Below, in pieces: positions 17,197 to 26,364 of a stretch of 64,000 bases of DNA. Both the position numbers and the translations under genes were made by a program. This DNA is from an uncultured Collinsella sp. Its GTDB lineage: Bacteria > Actinomycetota > Coriobacteriia > Coriobacteriales > Coriobacteriaceae. The stretch lies in the NCBI GenBank assembly GCA_958427895.1, contig CAUADW010000001.1, positions 62,001 through 126,000 of the forward strand, in the 5' to 3' direction. Every line of letters begins with the position of its first letter. Positions within the stretch are counted from its first letter, which is position 1. The notes under the pieces are model-generated. The model searched no databases. It was not told where the DNA came from and was given only the letters and a program-made list of their open reading frames with translations.

Positions 17197-18114
17197 TTAA
17201 TTGGACTCGCCCACCAGGGCGCGGCAGAAATCTTTGGCATTGAACTCCTGCAGGTCATCGACCTGCTCGCCCACGCCCACGCGCAGGATCGGGAGCTTGA
17301 GCTTCTCGGCCACGGCCATGGCGATACCGCCCTTAGCCGTGCCGTCGAGCTTAGTCATGATAATACCGTCCAAGCCCAGTGCCTCGTTAAACTCGAGCGC
17401 CTGATTCAGACCGTTCTGGCCGGTGGCGGCATCGATAACGAGCACGACTGAGACGGGCATGGGGCCGGCGGCCATATTGGCGGCGCGCTTACGCGTCACG
17501 TTAACCACCTTGGCAAGCTCGCGCATGAGCTCGGGGCTCGTGTGCAGACGACCGGCGGTATCGATCAGCACCAGGTCACTGCCGCGCTTGTCGGCCTCGT
17601 CGAGCACGTCGTAGCAAACACTTGCCGGGTCGGAGCCGCGGTCGCGCTTGATGACGGGGACGCCAGCGCGCTGGCCCCACACATCGAGCTGCTCGATAGC
17701 GGCAGCGCGGAAGGTATCGGCCGAACCGATCACGACGTTCTTGCCGCGGGCGGCCATGGCGCTCGCGATCTTACCGACCGTCGTGGTCTTGCCGGCACCG
17801 TTAATGCCCACAAACAGCACGCAGCTCGGCGTATCGGAGAACGGATCGCGCTCGATGGGCACAAAGTGATGCTCAAGCTGCTCGGCCAGGGCGCGACGGA
17901 GTTGCGGGGCGGTCTTGAGGTTCTTCTTGGCCGCGGCATCGCGCAGGTCATCGGAGACCTTGATGGCGACCTCGGCGCCCATGTCACCCATGACGAGGGT
18001 GTCCTCCAGGTCCTCCCAAAAATCCTCGTCGACCTCGCCGCCAAAGTAAAAGACCTCGTTGAGGGCCTCGCGGCTGCGCTCAAGTCCGCGCGAGAGAGCG
18101 TCAAAGAATCCCAT
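17197..18114 (-). CDS. ftsY: SRP receptor FtsY
   Basis: This receptor GTPase docks SRP-ribosome complexes at the membrane. It has 305 residues, lacking the long acidic A domain of E. coli FtsY, as usual in Gram-positives. The NG domain shows GINGAGKTTTVGKIA, DTAGRLH and TKLDGTAKGG. Its ATG overlaps the smc stop by one base (TAATG). The smc-ftsY-ffh order is conserved in Gram-positive bacteria. Confidence 0.97.
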   Translation of the reverse strand: MGFFDALSRGLERSREALNEVFYFGGEVDEDFWEDLEDTLVMGDMGAEVAIKVSDDLRDAAAKKNLKTAPQLRRALAEQLEHHFVPIERDPFSDTPSCVLFVGINGAGKTTTVGKIASAMAARGKNVVIGSADTFRAAAIEQLDVWGQRAGVPVIKRDRGSDPASVCYDVLDEADKRGSDLVLIDTAGRLHTSPELMRELAKVVNVTRKRAANMAAGPMPVSVVLVIDAATGQNGLNQALEFNEALGLDGIIMTKLDGTAKGGIAMAVAEKLKLPILRVGVGEQVDDLQEFNAKDFCRALVGESN

Positions 18115-21100
18115 TATGCATTCACGACCTTTCCGGTTTCGCGATCGAGTTTTTGCGAGACGACGCGACTGACGCCGTCGGCTTGCATCGAGACGCCATA
18201 GAGGACGTCAGCGTCCTCCATAGTACGGCGCTGATGCGAAATGACCAAGAGCTGCGTATCGGAACGCAACACATCGAGCGCGCCGATGAGCTTGGACAGG
18301 TTGGCGTCGTCGAGTGCCGCCTCGACCTCGTCCAGCACATAGAACGGCACCGTGCGCGTGCGGTACACGGCAAAGAGCAGGGCGAGCGCCGTCAGGCTCT
18401 TCTCGCCGCCTGACATGAGCATCATCTTGGTGATGCGCTTGCCGCGCGGCTGCGCCACGACCTCGATACCCGTCTCGGCAGGATGCTCGGGATCGGTCAT
18501 CTCCAGATGAGCCTGACCGCCCGGGAAGAGCATGGCGAAGATCTCGCGGAAGTTCGCATCGACCTTCTCGAAGGTCACCAGGAAGGCCTTGCGCATCTTA
18601 CGGTCAATGGCCACGGTGATCTTGGTGAGCGCCTTGCGCGCGCTCTCCAGATCGGCCAGCTGCTCCTCGATGTAATCGGCGCGGCGCTTGAGCTGCTCGT
18701 ACTCCTCCATGGCAACCTGGTTCACAGGGCCCAGGTTGTTGATCTGGCGCACGAGCTGGTTGAGCTCACGCTCGGCAGCGTCACGGTCGGTGGGCGCAGG
18801 AAGCATGAGCGCCTCCTCGAGCACCGTGGTGCCATCGGCGGTAATGGCCTTGATAGCCGCCTCTACCTGCACCTCAAGCTTGCCGCGAGCGACCTTGAAC
18901 TCGTTTTGCGTCGCGGTGGCGGCATCGACCCGCTCCTTGGCGCGGGAGACCTCGGCCTTGGCGTCCTCAATGGTCTTCTTAAGCGAGGCCGAGTCAGCCT
19001 CCTCGAGCGAAGCCTGGTCACGCAGACGCGAGGCCCAATCCGACGCGCGCTCCAGCAGGGCCGAATAGCGCTCGTGCATGGGATCGACGCGCAGGCGCAG
19101 CAATTCGAGCGAGCGCGAGGCCTGGCGTGTTCCGCGGATACGGCGGTCGATGCCCTCAAGACGATGCTCCAGATCGGGCACGCGGCCCTTCAGCGAACGC
19201 AGGCGTTCGCTCGTCTGGGCTAGGCGAACCTTGGCGTCGGCGAGCTTGCCGGCAGCCTCGGAATCGTCACGGCGAACGCGGTCGAGTTCGTCGTTGGCCT
19301 CGGCAATCTGCAAGCCCAGATCGCTTGCCTGCGCGCGAGCCTCGTCACGCGAACGGGTGAGCTCGTCCACGCGCGGGCGCGAAGCGCGAACGGCCTCGGA
19401 GGCCTGCTCGCGGCGCTTGGAGATGCGCACGCGCTCGACCTCGGCATTGTTGGCGCTTTGCTCCAAGCGGCCAATCTCGGAGAGCAGCGAGCGTCGCTCG
19501 CCTTCAAGACGGGCGATCTCGCCGGCGGCATCGCCCTCAGCGGCACGCGCTTCCTCAACGGCCGCATTGGCCTCGACGACCTGATCCGACACATGCTCAA
19601 ACACGGCAGCCAGATCGGGCTCAAGCCCCTCCAGCTCGCGAATGCGACGCTTACGCTCCAGAGCACCCGACGCCTCGCCGGCATCGAGGCCCACACGCAC
19701 CAGGCCGCCACAGCTTACGCGGGCGCCATCGGGAGTCACATAGGTCACACCGTCAACGACAGGCGCAGCCAGCGCGGCAGCCAAGTCATCGACCACGTAA
19801 TAGCCGCCGAGCAGCGCCTCGACGACGGGTCCGTAGCCTGCCCGCACGGACAGACGATCAACCAGGCGAGTACCGGCAGCGCCCTCGGCGGCAGCAGAGC
19901 CGCTCACGCCGCGCGCCACCAGCAGCGCCTCGCCCGAGGCCTTCTTCTGGTCCAGAGCGGCACGACCGGCACGCTCAAGCGAGGACGTATCGTCAAACAG
20001 CAGCGCATCGATATCGCCGGCGAGCAATTGCTCAACCAGGCCCTCAAGCTCGCGCGGGGCCTCGAGCACGTCACCCAGACGACCCAAGACATCGTCGCCG
20101 AGCGCGCCCACCAGACGGCTCACGAGCGGCGAGCTGTCGGCCATGCGGGCATCGAGTTTCTTTTGGCTGGCAAGCTCCGAGCGCACCTCGGAGAGCCTGT
20201 TACGCGCTTCACTCTCGCGGGCACGCAGGTCCTTCAGGGCCGCGCGTGCCGCCTCGGTGGCCTCACGCGCATCGACCTGAGCCTGACGCGACTCCTCAAG
20301 GGCGCTCTCAAGCTCCTCGGCGCGGTCGCGACGGCTCTCGAGCGAGGCCGCGACCTCCTCGAGCTGCTCGTCAATCTGCTCCAGGCGCGAGGCATACATG
20401 TTGTCCTCGACCTCGGCATTGCTCAAGGAATCCTTCACCTTGGCGAGCTCGAGCGCGGCGTTATCGGCTACGCGCTGCACATCGCGTTGCTCGCGCGTAA
20501 GCTGCGAAATCTGATTGTCGAGCGCCACGCGCCGCTCGTGGAGCTCGGCGGCGGCAGGACCAGCGGCGTCAACGTACTCCTGGGCCTGCATGTGCGCACC
20601 GGTCACTTCCTCAAGCTGCGCACGCGCGTCCTCGAGCTCCTCGACCACGCGACGTCGCTGATGCTCGGAGCTCGAAATCTGCCCGCGCATGTCAGACAGG
20701 CGCGACACCATGTTGTGGCCCTTTTCTTCGAGCAGGCGCATGTCGGAGTTAATGCGGCCGACCACATCTTGCATATGACGGCGCTGCTCGCCCAGATCGC
20801 CCACAAACAGGCCCTTTTCCTCGAGCATGACCTGAAGCTTCTCGAGCTCGCGCTCCTTTTCGCCCAAGCGGTACTGCGCAAGCTCCAGCTCGGCGGCACC
20901 TTCCTTGGAACGGCTCTCCAGGTCATTCCACTGCGACTGCAGCGAACGCAGCTCGTCGACGGCTAGCATCTGCGTAAGCTCGTTCGCGCGCGAGGACAGC
21001 TCTTTGTACTTGCGCGCGCGATCGACCTGACGCTCCAACGGTCGCAGCTGACGGGCGATTTCCTTATTGATGTCGCGGGCACGCGTCAGGTGCTCGTCCA

Positions 21101-21650
21101 TCGACTTAATCTTTTTGAGCGCACGCTCCTTGCGGCGCTTGTGCTTGGAGATGCCGGCGGCCTCCTCGATGAGGGCACGGCGTTCCTCGGGGCGGCTCTG
21201 CAAAATGGCGTCGAGCTTGCCCTGGCTAATAATGGAATGCGTATCCTTGCCCAGGCCCGAATCGTGCAGGATGTCCTGAATGTCCATCAGGCGGCACGGA
21301 CTCGAGTTGATGAGGTACTCGCTTTCGCCCGAGCGATACATGCGACGGGTGATGGCGACCTCGTCAAAATCGACGGGCAGCATATGGTCCGAGTTATCGA
21401 GCACCAACGTGACCTCGGCGACACCCACCGGCTTGCGCGCTGACGAGCCCGAGAAGATGACATCCTCCATGGCCTGACCGCGCAGCTGCTTGGCGCTCTG
21501 CTCGCCCAGGACCCACAGAATCGAGTCGGAGATGTTCGATTTTCCCGAGCCGTTGGGACCGACGATGACGGTCAGGCCCGGCTCAAACGTCATATGGGCG
21601 CGGTCGGCAAACGACTTGAACCCTTTGAGCGTGAGGGACTTGAGATACAC
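18114..21650 (-). CDS. smc: Chromosome segregation protein SMC
   Basis: This condensin ATPase organises and separates the chromosome. It has 1178 residues, the normal length. The N-terminal ATPase half has Walker A GPNGSGKSNISDS at 32-44. Two long coiled coils (about 170-500 and 670-1010) flank a hinge around 510-650. The C-terminal half has the signature LMSGGEKSL and Walker B FYVLDEVEAALDD. It lies ten bases after rnc. Partner genes scpA and scpB are not in this window. Confidence 0.97.
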   Translation of the reverse strand: MYLKSLTLKGFKSFADRAHMTFEPGLTVIVGPNGSGKSNISDSILWVLGEQSAKQLRGQAMEDVIFSGSSARKPVGVAEVTLVLDNSDHMLPVDFDEVAITRRMYRSGESEYLINSSPCRLMDIQDILHDSGLGKDTHSIISQGKLDAILQSRPEERRALIEEAAGISKHKRRKERALKKIKSMDEHLTRARDINKEIARQLRPLERQVDRARKYKELSSRANELTQMLAVDELRSLQSQWNDLESRSKEGAAELELAQYRLGEKERELEKLQVMLEEKGLFVGDLGEQRRHMQDVVGRINSDMRLLEEKGHNMVSRLSDMRGQISSSEHQRRRVVEELEDARAQLEEVTGAHMQAQEYVDAAGPAAAELHERRVALDNQISQLTREQRDVQRVADNAALELAKVKDSLSNAEVEDNMYASRLEQIDEQLEEVAASLESRRDRAEELESALEESRQAQVDAREATEAARAALKDLRARESEARNRLSEVRSELASQKKLDARMADSSPLVSRLVGALGDDVLGRLGDVLEAPRELEGLVEQLLAGDIDALLFDDTSSLERAGRAALDQKKASGEALLVARGVSGSAAAEGAAGTRLVDRLSVRAGYGPVVEALLGGYYVVDDLAAALAAPVVDGVTYVTPDGARVSCGGLVRVGLDAGEASGALERKRRIRELEGLEPDLAAVFEHVSDQVVEANAAVEEARAAEGDAAGEIARLEGERRSLLSEIGRLEQSANNAEVERVRISKRREQASEAVRASRPRVDELTRSRDEARAQASDLGLQIAEANDELDRVRRDDSEAAGKLADAKVRLAQTSERLRSLKGRVPDLEHRLEGIDRRIRGTRQASRSLELLRLRVDPMHERYSALLERASDWASRLRDQASLEEADSASLKKTIEDAKAEVSRAKERVDAATATQNEFKVARGKLEVQVEAAIKAITADGTTVLEEALMLPAPTDRDAAERELNQLVRQINNLGPVNQVAMEEYEQLKRRADYIEEQLADLESARKALTKITVAIDRKMRKAFLVTFEKVDANFREIFAMLFPGGQAHLEMTDPEHPAETGIEVVAQPRGKRITKMMLMSGGEKSLTALALLFAVYRTRTVPFYVLDEVEAALDDANLSKLIGALDVLRSDTQLLVISHQRRTMEDADVLYGVSMQADGVSRVVSQKLDRETGKVVNA

Positions 21651-21660
21651 GGTTCCTCGC

Positions 21661-22386
21661 TTACACGTGCTTCTTGTTCAGAATCACGCCATTGGTGGTG
21701 TAACCCATGCGGTCGAGCGCTTCGAGCGCGGCGGCTCCCTCGGCTTCCTTCTTTGAGGAGCCGGAGCCGCGACCCTGGCGAATACCATCGATCAAAACCA
21801 CGGCGGTAAAGGTGGGCGCATGCGCCGGGCCCTCGGAGCCAACGAGCTTGTACGCCGGGGGTTCGTGACCGTCGGCTTGCACGCACTCCTGCAAAAACGA
21901 CTTGGGGTTCGCAGGATGCTCGGCACGCTCGGAAGCCAAATGCGGCTTAAGCGTACGGTGAATGAACTCTGCCGCGGCATCCCAGCCGGCATCCAGGTAC
22001 AGCGCGCCCACGAGCGACTCATAGACGTTCTCGAGGGCCGAATGCAGGCCGCGCGCACCGGTACCGGTCTCGGAGGCACCAAAGATGATGATGTCGTCGA
22101 TGCCCAGCTCGTGAGAAACCTCGGACAGCGTAGCGCCCGAGACAAGCGACACCTTCAGGCGCGTGAGCTTGCCCTCGTCAAACTCCGGATAGGACTCAAA
22201 CAGGGAGCGTGCGACCACAGCGCCCAAAATGGAATCGCCCAAGAACTCAAGGCGCTCATAGCTGGCAGAAACCGGCTGGCCCTCGACTGCCGAGGGATGC
22301 GTAAGGGCCGCGCGCAGCAGCACCTTATTATTGAACTCATGGCCCAGGATTTCCTGGGCGCGCGTAAGTCGTTCAGACAAAGCCAA
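21661..22386 (-). CDS. rnc: Ribonuclease III
   Basis: This dimeric endonuclease cuts double-stranded RNA, processing rRNA precursors and structured mRNAs. It has 241 residues. The signature ERLEFLGDS is at about 45-53, the second metal-ligand region NVYESLVGALYLD follows, and a double-stranded RNA-binding domain (about 160-230) ends with GSGSSKKEAEGAAA. It starts four bases after acpP. Several leaders in this window form long hairpins that could be its targets (see 46318-46448). Confidence 0.96.
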   Translation of the reverse strand: MALSERLTRAQEILGHEFNNKVLLRAALTHPSAVEGQPVSASYERLEFLGDSILGAVVARSLFESYPEFDEGKLTRLKVSLVSGATLSEVSHELGIDDIIIFGASETGTGARGLHSALENVYESLVGALYLDAGWDAAAEFIHRTLKPHLASERAEHPANPKSFLQECVQADGHEPPAYKLVGSEGPAHAPTFTAVVLIDGIRQGRGSGSSKKEAEGAAALEALDRMGYTTNGVILNKKHV

Positions 22387-22389
22387 GAC

Positions 22390-22632
22390 CTAGGCCTCCC
22401 TGGCGTTTTCGATAGCGTCGACGGCGTCGGCGACAGAGTTGAGCGAGAGCAGGGTCTCGTCATCGATCTCGAGGTTGAACTCGTCCTCGATAGCCGTAAC
22501 CAGCTGCAGGCGCTCGAGCGAGTTGGCATCGAGGTCGTCAAAGGTGGTCTCATCGCTAATGTCGGCAACATCGACGCCCAGAACGTCAGCAGCGACCTCG
22601 GCGATCTTGTCGAAGATTTCGGAGCGATCCAT
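22390..22632 (-). CDS. acpP: Acyl carrier protein
   Basis: This protein carries growing fatty acyl chains on a phosphopantetheine arm. It has 80 residues. The attachment serine is Ser38 in LDANSLERLQLV; the usual DSL is NSL here. The protein is acidic with four helices, as expected. The ATG at 22632 follows GAGAGGAAG. The gene lies between plsX and rnc as in B. subtilis, but without fabD and fabG between. A 22-base palindrome lies in its leader. Confidence 0.93.
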   Translation of the reverse strand: MDRSEIFDKIAEVAADVLGVDVADISDETTFDDLDANSLERLQLVTAIEDEFNLEIDDETLLSLNSVADAVDAIENAREA

Positions 22633-22668
22633 AGCGCTTCCTCTCATAGTGCATGAATACCAAAAGAA

Positions 22669-22709
22669 TGGTACCGCCCGGGCGGTACCAAGACATGGTT
22701 CTGATTCTA
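22669..22709 (-). promoter_or_regulatory. acpP promoter element and 22-base perfect palindrome
   Basis: TGGTACCGCCCGGGCGGTACCA with its final base (22669-22690) is a perfect palindrome. A -10 TAGAAT (22709-22704) lies just upstream, so the palindrome covers about +7 to +28. It could be a repressor operator or an RNA hairpin. The following TTCTTTT also allows weak termination. I cannot choose between them. Confidence 0.6.
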
Positions 22710-22746
22710 CCCCACGACGCACGCCCCGAGACGCATAACGCCGCTG

Positions 22747-23766
22747 TTATAAAACGATGCCGTCCATGGAGTTGGCGACATTCTCGACCAGCCCGGCGCG
22801 CACGGCTTCGGCCGCCGCGAGCGTACCGTTTTTAACAGCCTCGACCGATGTGGCGCCATGGCCGATCAGGACCACGCCGCGCAGGCCCAAAAGAATCGCG
22901 CCACCCTTGGCGTCGCCCGAAAGCTTGGCCTTTATCTCGCGCATCTGCTTTTTAATGAGCAGCGCGGCGATCTTGGTGCCAAGCGAAGACATAAAGGCAC
23001 CCTTGAGTTCCTGCAGCAAAAACTTGGCAGCGCCCTCGGTGGCCTTGAGCGCAATATTGCCCGACATGCCATCGGCAACGACGACATCGAAGTTACCGGA
23101 GGTGATGTCCGTTCCCTCGCAGTTACCAACAAAGCCGGGAACGGCGGCTTTCATGGCCGGGAAGCAGGCCTTGGTAAAGTTGGAGCCCTTCTCGTCCTCG
23201 GTGCCGTTACCAAGCAGGCCCACGCGGGGATGCTCGATGCCCAGGACGACGCGGGCATAGGCGCTACCCATCTGGGCAAAACGCACCATGTCATCGACCT
23301 CGACATCGGGGTTGGCGCCCATATCGCACAGCACCGTCAGACCGCCGGCACGATTGGGCAGCGCATTGGTCAGACAGGGACGCACCGGCTGCTTCTTACC
23401 TTCGGCCATATATCTAAACGGCGTCACGTAGGCAGTAGCCGCGGCGGTCATGGCGCCGGTGGAGCCGGCGGAGAAGAACGCGTCCGCATTTCCCTTCTTG
23501 ATGGCGCGGCACGACAGCACGATCGAAGACTTGCGTTTGGTCATCACGGCGCGAATGGGATCGTCATCCATGGCGATAACGTCGGGTGCCTCAAGGGCCT
23601 CAACACGTGCGTGGGAAGCAGCAAAGGGATTGACGATTTCGGCGGGGCCAGCTGCCAAGACCTCGATATCGGGATCGGCGGCAAGCGCAGCCTCGATACC
23701 ATCGAGAACAACCTGAGGTTTCTCGTCTCCGCCCACAACGTCTACACAAACGCGAACGTTACTCAT
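22747..23766 (-). CDS. plsX: Phosphate acyltransferase PlsX
   Basis: It converts acyl-ACP to acyl-phosphate, the first step of phospholipid synthesis in most Gram-positives. It has 339 residues from the ATG at 23766, which is better spaced from GGAG than the ATG two codons upstream. The N-terminal VDVVGGDEKP corresponds to the family VDAMGGD motif with two substitutions. SAGSTGA, a ligand-binding loop, and the DGMSGNIALK stretch are present. It lies between rpmF and acpP. Confidence 0.94.
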   Translation of the reverse strand: MSNVRVCVDVVGGDEKPQVVLDGIEAALAADPDIEVLAAGPAEIVNPFAASHARVEALEAPDVIAMDDDPIRAVMTKRKSSIVLSCRAIKKGNADAFFSAGSTGAMTAAATAYVTPFRYMAEGKKQPVRPCLTNALPNRAGGLTVLCDMGANPDVEVDDMVRFAQMGSAYARVVLGIEHPRVGLLGNGTEDEKGSNFTKACFPAMKAAVPGFVGNCEGTDITSGNFDVVVADGMSGNIALKATEGAAKFLLQELKGAFMSSLGTKIAALLIKKQMREIKAKLSGDAKGGAILLGLRGVVLIGHGATSVEAVKNGTLAAAEAVRAGLVENVANSMDGIVL

Positions 23767-23783
23767 ATACATGCTCCTTATAC

Positions 23784-23813
23784 AAAAATGGCCGACTCAT
23801 TGAGCCGGCCATT
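23784..23813 (-). terminator. Intrinsic terminator between rpmF and plsX
   Basis: Arms AATGGCCG and CGGCCATT (23787-23794 and 23806-23813) are followed on the minus strand by TTTTT, which ends just before the plsX ribosome site. It would reduce plsX relative to rpmF transcription. Confidence 0.75.
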
Positions 23814-23853
23814 GTGGTTCCATTTGGAACGGCATCGCATCCAGAGTATACCG

Positions 23854-24033
23854 TTACTCGGTAACGATAACCTCGCGGTCCTTGTAGAAACCGCAGCTGG
23901 GGCACACGTGGTGCGGAAGCTTGACAGCGCCGCAACGGGGGCACGTGGACTGAGCCGCAGCCGAGATCTTCATGTTGGCGGAACGACGGGTGTGAGTGCG
24001 GATACGACCCTGCTTTTGTTTAGGTACGGGCAT
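23854..24033 (-). CDS. rpmF: Ribosomal protein L32
   Basis: This is a small large-subunit ribosomal protein of 59 residues, too short for the supplied long-frame view but clear by translation. It begins MPVPKQKQGRIRTHTRRS and carries two CxxC pairs (CPRC and CPSC) that bind zinc. The yceD-rpmF pairing is found across bacteria. GGAAGGTCAC lies before the ATG. This is the zinc-binding type; no zinc-free paralogue is in the window. Confidence 0.96.
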   Translation of the reverse strand: MPVPKQKQGRIRTHTRRSANMKISAAAQSTCPRCGAVKLPHHVCPSCGFYKDREVIVTE

Positions 24034-24097
24034 AGTGACCTTCCTTATGAACTATCCAGTGTGGCGATTACGCGCAAGTAGCGATACTACCACAGTT

Positions 24098-24652
24098 TTA
24101 CTCATCGAGCTTGAGATTCTTCAATGCTGCAAATGGATTTTCCGTGGCAGCGGCCCATTCTGCCTCTGCCTGGGCGGCGCAATCGCATTGCTCGACGTTG
24201 AGATTGCAACCGCAAGTGGGACACAGACCGCGACAATCGGGCTTGCAGAGCACCACAAACGGCGTGTCCATAACGACCGCGTCGTTGATGGGCTCACCCA
24301 GATCGACGATGCGGTCCTCACCCAGGAGCTCGTAGCCGTCCTCGTAAGCCTCGGGATCCTCGGGCTCCTCAAAGAGGTAGAACTCCTCGATCTCGCCGGC
24401 GATATCAAACGAGGCGGGCTCCAGGCAACGGTCGCACTCGCCGGTGGCGTGCGCGCGGACCATGCCCGTAAGCAAGACACCGGTACCGGCATTGGTAAAG
24501 ACAACGTCGTAGTCGATGCCGTCCTGTAGCTGGTACTCCTTCTCGCCCACCGTGTAGGTGGCGACATCGACCTTACCGGTCAGCGGATACGAATCTCCAG
24601 GAAACTCGAGCTGCTCGGAAAGATCGACGGTAACGCTCGGGAACTCAGCCAT
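24098..24652 (-). CDS. YceD/DUF177 family protein
   Basis: This 184-residue protein belongs to the DUF177 family encoded next to rpmF, thought to act in 23S rRNA or large-subunit maturation. Its CDRCLEP motif is the family's conserved cysteine site. A further cysteine-rich cluster near the C-terminus (CRGLCPTCGCNL, then CDC) probably holds zinc. The ATG overlaps the preceding stop (TAATG), so it is coupled to the coiled-coil gene upstream. Confidence 0.88.
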   Translation of the reverse strand: MAEFPSVTVDLSEQLEFPGDSYPLTGKVDVATYTVGEKEYQLQDGIDYDVVFTNAGTGVLLTGMVRAHATGECDRCLEPASFDIAGEIEEFYLFEEPEDPEAYEDGYELLGEDRIVDLGEPINDAVVMDTPFVVLCKPDCRGLCPTCGCNLNVEQCDCAAQAEAEWAAATENPFAALKNLKLDE

Positions 24653-25149
24653 TACCACTGACCATTCTGTTGGGCAGCACCCTCGTTGAGCTGCTGACGG
24701 CAACGGGTAACGGTGCCGGTCAGACTCTTGAGGTTCTCCTCCAGGTGCGTAAAGACCTGCTCTGCGTAGTCCTCGGCAGCATAACGCGTCTCGCGCTCGT
24801 ACTGCTGGGCACGATCGCGGATGTCGTCGGCCTGCTGCTGCGCAAGGCGGACGATCTCCTGCTCACCGGCAATGGTGAGGGCCTGCTGCTGAGCGTCGGC
24901 GATGATGGAATCGGCCTGAGCGGCGGCGGAAGCCATAAGCTCCTCGCGCTCCTTAAGGATACGGCGGGACTTCTGCCACTCCTCGGGATAGCTCATGCGG
25001 ATCTCGTCGAGGATGTTGAAGAACACGTCGGCGTCGATGACCTTGAACTGAGCGTTCTTGCCGAAAGGCGGCTTGGCTTCCTCGATCAGCCCTTCGAGCT
25101 CATCGACCAAGCTGACGATCCTATCGCCAGGAAAATTCTCGCCCGGCAT
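24652..25149 (-). CDS. Coiled-coil protein, DivIVA-like, function unknown
   Basis: The protein has 165 residues and no membrane helix. After a short N-terminal globular part (FKVIDADVFFNILDEIR), residues about 55-160 are an alanine/glutamine-rich coiled coil similar to DivIVA or F-type ATPase b-subunit helices. I do not recognise a specific family. The ATG at 25149 follows GGAG. Actinobacteria often keep a DivIVA-like gene beside coaD, rpmF and rnc, which suggests a cell-division or envelope scaffold; that is inference from position. Confidence 0.7.
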   Translation of the reverse strand: MPGENFPGDRIVSLVDELEGLIEEAKPPFGKNAQFKVIDADVFFNILDEIRMSYPEEWQKSRRILKEREELMASAAAQADSIIADAQQQALTIAGEQEIVRLAQQQADDIRDRAQQYERETRYAAEDYAEQVFTHLEENLKSLTGTVTRCRQQLNEGAAQQNGQW

Positions 25150-25217
25150 CCGGTCTCCTTTCATAGGTAACATATCATCGTGCTAGTTTACCACATGCCA
25201 CCAGGCAAGAAGAAACG

Positions 25218-25715
25218 TCACGAAAAGCGATGTTTGAGCGCTTCGACCACGTTGGACGGGACAAACGTCGATACATCGCTGCCGAGCGAGGCGATCTGGC
25301 GAACGACCGAGCTCGAGATATAGCCGTACTGCGGCGCACTCATGACAAAGATGGACTCCAGCTCGCTATCCAGGCGATAGTTAAGGTCGGCCTGCTGCAG
25401 CTCATACTCAAAGTCGGTCATGGCGCGCAGACCCTTGACCACGGCCCCCGCCCCCTGCTCACGAGCGAAGTCGACCAAGAGCCCGGTAAAGGGCAGGACC
25501 TCGACGCCGTCGATATCGCCGAGCGCCTCGCGGGCCAGCGCCACGCGCTCATCGAGCATAAACGTGGTGCCTACACCGTTTTTACCTTGCGACTCGGCAA
25601 CAGCGACAATCACGCTGGGAAAGATGCGGCGGGCACGGCGGATCACATCGATATGGCCAAACGTGATGGGATCGAAGGTGCCCGGGACGATCACGCGGTT
25701 GATGGTGTCATTCAT
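25218..25715 (-). CDS. coaD: Phosphopantetheine adenylyltransferase
   Basis: It makes dephospho-CoA from 4'-phosphopantetheine and ATP. It has 165 residues, the family length. PGTFDPITFGHIDVI contains the TxGH nucleotidylyltransferase signature, and YISSSVVR lies at the C-terminal nucleotide site. The ATG at 25715 is inside the longer open frame; its overlap of eight bases with rsmD is typical for this gene pair. Confidence 0.95.
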   Translation of the reverse strand: MNDTINRVIVPGTFDPITFGHIDVIRRARRIFPSVIVAVAESQGKNGVGTTFMLDERVALAREALGDIDGVEVLPFTGLLVDFAREQGAGAVVKGLRAMTDFEYELQQADLNYRLDSELESIFVMSAPQYGYISSSVVRQIASLGSDVSTFVPSNVVEALKHRFS

Positions 25716-26364
25716 GGGCGTCCTCCTGAAACGTCGCGGCATCGTTGTTGTCAGCATCGGTGCCGGCGCTATCGCCCTCACCATCGTTATCGCCGACCCA
25801 ACGAAGCAGGTCGACCGAGGTAATGCCGTAGCGCTTCTCACGTACAGTCTCAAAGCCTGCCGGATGCGCGCCCGCATCAGCGGCGGCATGCTCAAACAAG
25901 GCGTAAGCGCCAGACGCAAGCAGACCTTGCTGAGCCAGGTTCTGCAGCAGTTCCTCGACCGGCTCGGCACCAAAAGCATAGGGCGGGTCAAGCAGGATCA
26001 GATCAAAGGGGCCGCCCGGCACACGACCGCGCGAGGCACTCGCCAGCATGTCGCCCGTGACCACGCGCCAACGCGCACGGTCACGGCAGAGCGACTCGAT
26101 ATTCTTGGTAATGAGCCGCGCGGCGTTGCGATCGATCTCAAACGTCGTGAGCGAGCGGGCCCCACGAGAGAGCATCTCTAACCCTAAGGCACCGGAGCCG
26201 CCAAAGGCGTCCAGCACACGAACCTCGTCCAGATCGAAGTCGAATGCCGACATGACCATAGATGCGCACGACTCGCGCACGCGATCGGTCGTGGGGCGGG
26301 TGACATCGCGACCACGGGGCTCCTCGATCTTACGACCGCGCCATTCGCCGCCGATGATTCTCAT
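25708..26364 (-). CDS. rsmD: 16S rRNA (guanine-966-N2) methyltransferase RsmD
   Basis: A SAM-dependent enzyme that methylates G966 in the 30S subunit. It has 218 residues. The start MRIIGGEWRGR, the RPTTDRVRES segment, the LDAFGGSGALG SAM loop and the catalytic LLDPPYAFG are all present. The C-terminal 25 residues are acidic and look dispensable. It overlaps recG by four bases. Confidence 0.94.
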   Translation of the reverse strand: MRIIGGEWRGRKIEEPRGRDVTRPTTDRVRESCASMVMSAFDFDLDEVRVLDAFGGSGALGLEMLSRGARSLTTFEIDRNAARLITKNIESLCRDRARWRVVTGDMLASASRGRVPGGPFDLILLDPPYAFGAEPVEELLQNLAQQGLLASGAYALFEHAAADAGAHPAGFETVREKRYGITSVDLLRWVGDNDGEGDSAGTDADNNDAATFQEDAHE

